From the NCBI GenBank assembly GCA_900754475.1, contig CAAECY010000086.1, positions 1 to 6,093 on the forward strand: a DNA stretch of 6,093 bases, written 5' to 3'. Source of the stretch: an uncultured Sutterella sp. Lineage in GTDB: Bacteria > Pseudomonadota > Gammaproteobacteria > Burkholderiales > Burkholderiaceae_F. Position 1 is the stretch's first letter. Each line of letters begins with the position of its first letter. The translations under genes were made by a program, and so were the position numbers. The notes beneath the pieces are model-generated. The model did no database searches. It worked only from the letters and a program-made list of their open reading frames with translations, and had not been told where the DNA came from. Shown in pieces: positions 5,048-6,093 of the stretch.

Positions 5048-6093
5048 ATGGCTCGACACTCCATCCGCATCCTGCGCGCCACGGCGGTAGCGCTCGCCCT
5101 CTGCGGCACCGCATTTGCCGCTCCCGTCACCACCGAAGGTACGGGCGTCGGGAAACACGGCGACGTCACGGTAGCCGTCACGTTCGACGGCGGCAAGATC
5201 ACCGCGATCGACGTCAAATCGTCGCTTGAAAACCCCATCCTCGCCAAAGGCGTCTTCACGGACATGAAGGACGCCATGGTCCGCTACAACAGTGCGGACG
5301 TCGACGTCGTGGCGGGCGCCACACTCTCTTCCGAAGCACTGCGCACGGCCGTCAAGGCCGCAGCCGAAAAGGCGGGCGTGACGTTGGCCGGGCCCGTGGT
5401 GGTCGCGAAGCGCACCCCGAAGATCCCTGAAAAGAACGTCTACGACGTCGTGGTCGTGGGGTCGGGCGGCGCGGGCTTTTCCGCCGCCATCACCGCGCAC
5501 GACGCGGGTGCGAGCGTCGTGATTCTCGAAAAGATGCCCACCGTCGGCGGCAACTCCCTCATTTCCGGTGCGGAAATGGCGGCCGCAGGCTCCTGGGTGC
5601 AGAAGAAGCTCGGGATCAAGGACTCGGTCGAGCAGCATTTCCAGGACACGATGAAGGGCGGCGACAACCTCGGCGACCCCGCGGTCGTGCGTGCGATGGT
5701 TGAAGGGGCGCTCCCTGCCGCGCTCTGGTGCCGCGACGAAATCGGCGTCGAATTCGTCGAAGACAATCTCTTTCACTTCGGCGGTCACTCCGTCAAACGC
5801 TCCCTCATCCCGAAGGGCGCGACAGGCTCCGAATTCATCTCCAAATTCATGACCGCCGCCGAAAAGCGGAAGATCCCGATCGTCACCGGCATGAAGGCCG
5901 AAGAGCTCCTGCGCGATGCCGACGGGCGCGTGACGGGCGTGCGGGCCGTCATGGACGGGAAGGACTACGTCTTCGAAGCGCGCCGCGGGACGGTGCTCGC
6001 AACGGGCGGCTTTGCCGCGAACGTCGACATGCGCACGAAGGCGAACCCCTTCTACGGCGCGGGCTTCAAGACGACCAACATGCCGGGCGCCCA
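5048..6093 (+). CDS. Exported FMN-binding/FAD flavoreductase, fumarate/urocanate-reductase-like, N-terminal part (runs off right edge)
   Basis: The first 348 codons of a periplasmic flavoprotein of the soluble fumarate-reductase/urocanate-reductase (UrdA-type) group. Such enzymes pass respiratory electrons to small unsaturated organic acids. Residues 1-24 are a Sec signal peptide (RILRATAVALALCGTAFA, cut before APVT); no twin-arginine motif is present. Residues about 30-112 are an FMN_bind domain ending in VVAGATLSSEAL, where Thr92 is the expected site of covalent FMN attachment by an ApbE-type flavin transferase. The FAD_binding_2 domain starts at YDVVVVGSGGAG (GxGxxG at 138-143), with Glu161 for adenine ribose, then GGNSLISGAEMAA (167-179) and the GGHSVKR stretch (245-251). 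VLATGGFAANVDM and FKTTNMPGA follow close to the edge. No haem CxxCH motif is present, so a separate cytochrome must supply electrons. The substrate-binding arginines and histidines lie past the window, so the substrate cannot be named. Confidence 0.92.
   Translation, partial: MARHSIRILRATAVALALCGTAFAAPVTTEGTGVGKHGDVTVAVTFDGGKITAIDVKSSLENPILAKGVFTDMKDAMVRYNSADVDVVAGATLSSEALRTAVKAAAEKAGVTLAGPVVVAKRTPKIPEKNVYDVVVVGSGGAGFSAAITAHDAGASVVILEKMPTVGGNSLISGAEMAAAGSWVQKKLGIKDSVEQHFQDTMKGGDNLGDPAVVRAMVEGALPAALWCRDEIGVEFVEDNLFHFGGHSVKRSLIPKGATGSEFISKFMTAAEKRKIPIVTGMKAEELLRDADGRVTGVRAVMDGKDYVFEARRGTVLATGGFAANVDMRTKANPFYGAGFKTTNMPGA

Noticed and set aside
4796..5788. 330-residue minus-strand open frame opposite the flavoreductase
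   Set aside because: Antisense shadow of the FMN/FAD gene; Asp/His/Arg/Gly-rich composition and no ribosome site.
5783..5827. Change of the RSHRP-like segment to RSLIP in the flavoreductase, first read as loss of the fumarate-binding histidine
   Set aside because: On recalling the Shewanella fumarate-reductase sequence, the substrate-binding histidine and the Glu/Arg proton pathway lie further on, in the part beyond this window. This change therefore says nothing about the substrate.
1..6093. Defence system, mobile element or CRISPR array
   Set aside because: No transposase, integrase, phage gene, regularly spaced repeats or known defence gene is visible. The NYN gene could in principle act in RNA-targeting defence, but its neighbours do not support that.

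Overview
The window looks like a chromosomal piece from a high-GC Gram-negative bacterium. It is most likely betaproteobacterial, with a Sutterella/Parasutterella-type gut Burkholderiales as my best guess. That guess rests on three things: an exported FMN-binding/FAD flavoreductase of the kind those bacteria carry in many copies, strong GC bias at third codon positions, and GTG/ATG starts with strong Shine-Dalgarno (SD) sites. The taxon is inference; no rRNA or other marker is present.

Layout from left to right. (1) 1-520, minus strand: the N-terminal 173 codons of carA (carbamoyl-phosphate synthase small subunit), running off the left edge. (2) 521-1504: an unusually long gene-free stretch between the divergent carA and the next gene. 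It holds a candidate sequestration element for the carA ribosome site, a small hairpin plus T-run, a very strong G-quadruplex motif (989-1015, G-rich on the minus strand), a 12-bp perfect palindrome, and a set of inverted repeats that could form mutually exclusive hairpins. (3) 1505-2275, plus strand: a complete periplasmic polar amino-acid-binding protein (SBP family 3, GlnH-like), followed by a good intrinsic terminator and with no transporter permease or ATPase beside it. (4) 2570-3319, plus strand: a 249-residue protein of unknown function built from three tandem copies of one domain of about 80 residues. (5) 3469-4561, minus strand, convergent with the previous gene: a NYN-domain (PIN-like) putative ribonuclease with a C-terminal OST-HTH/LOTUS RNA-binding domain. 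As written, its reading frame is broken near 4383-4400. (6) 4562-5047: a divergent gene-free spacer with a 12-bp palindrome. (7) 5048-6093, plus strand: the N-terminal 348 codons of a Sec-exported flavoreductase with a covalent-FMN domain and an FAD domain, running off the right edge.

The genes do not form one operon; each has its own ribosome site and most are separated by long spacers or change strand. They cover pyrimidine/arginine precursor synthesis, amino-acid capture, probable RNA processing and probable periplasmic anaerobic respiration. I do not see a defence island, mobile element, CRISPR array, tRNA or rRNA. The parts closest to 'undescribed' are the three-repeat protein, the frame-broken NYN-LOTUS gene, and the structured DNA in the carA/SBP intergenic region.
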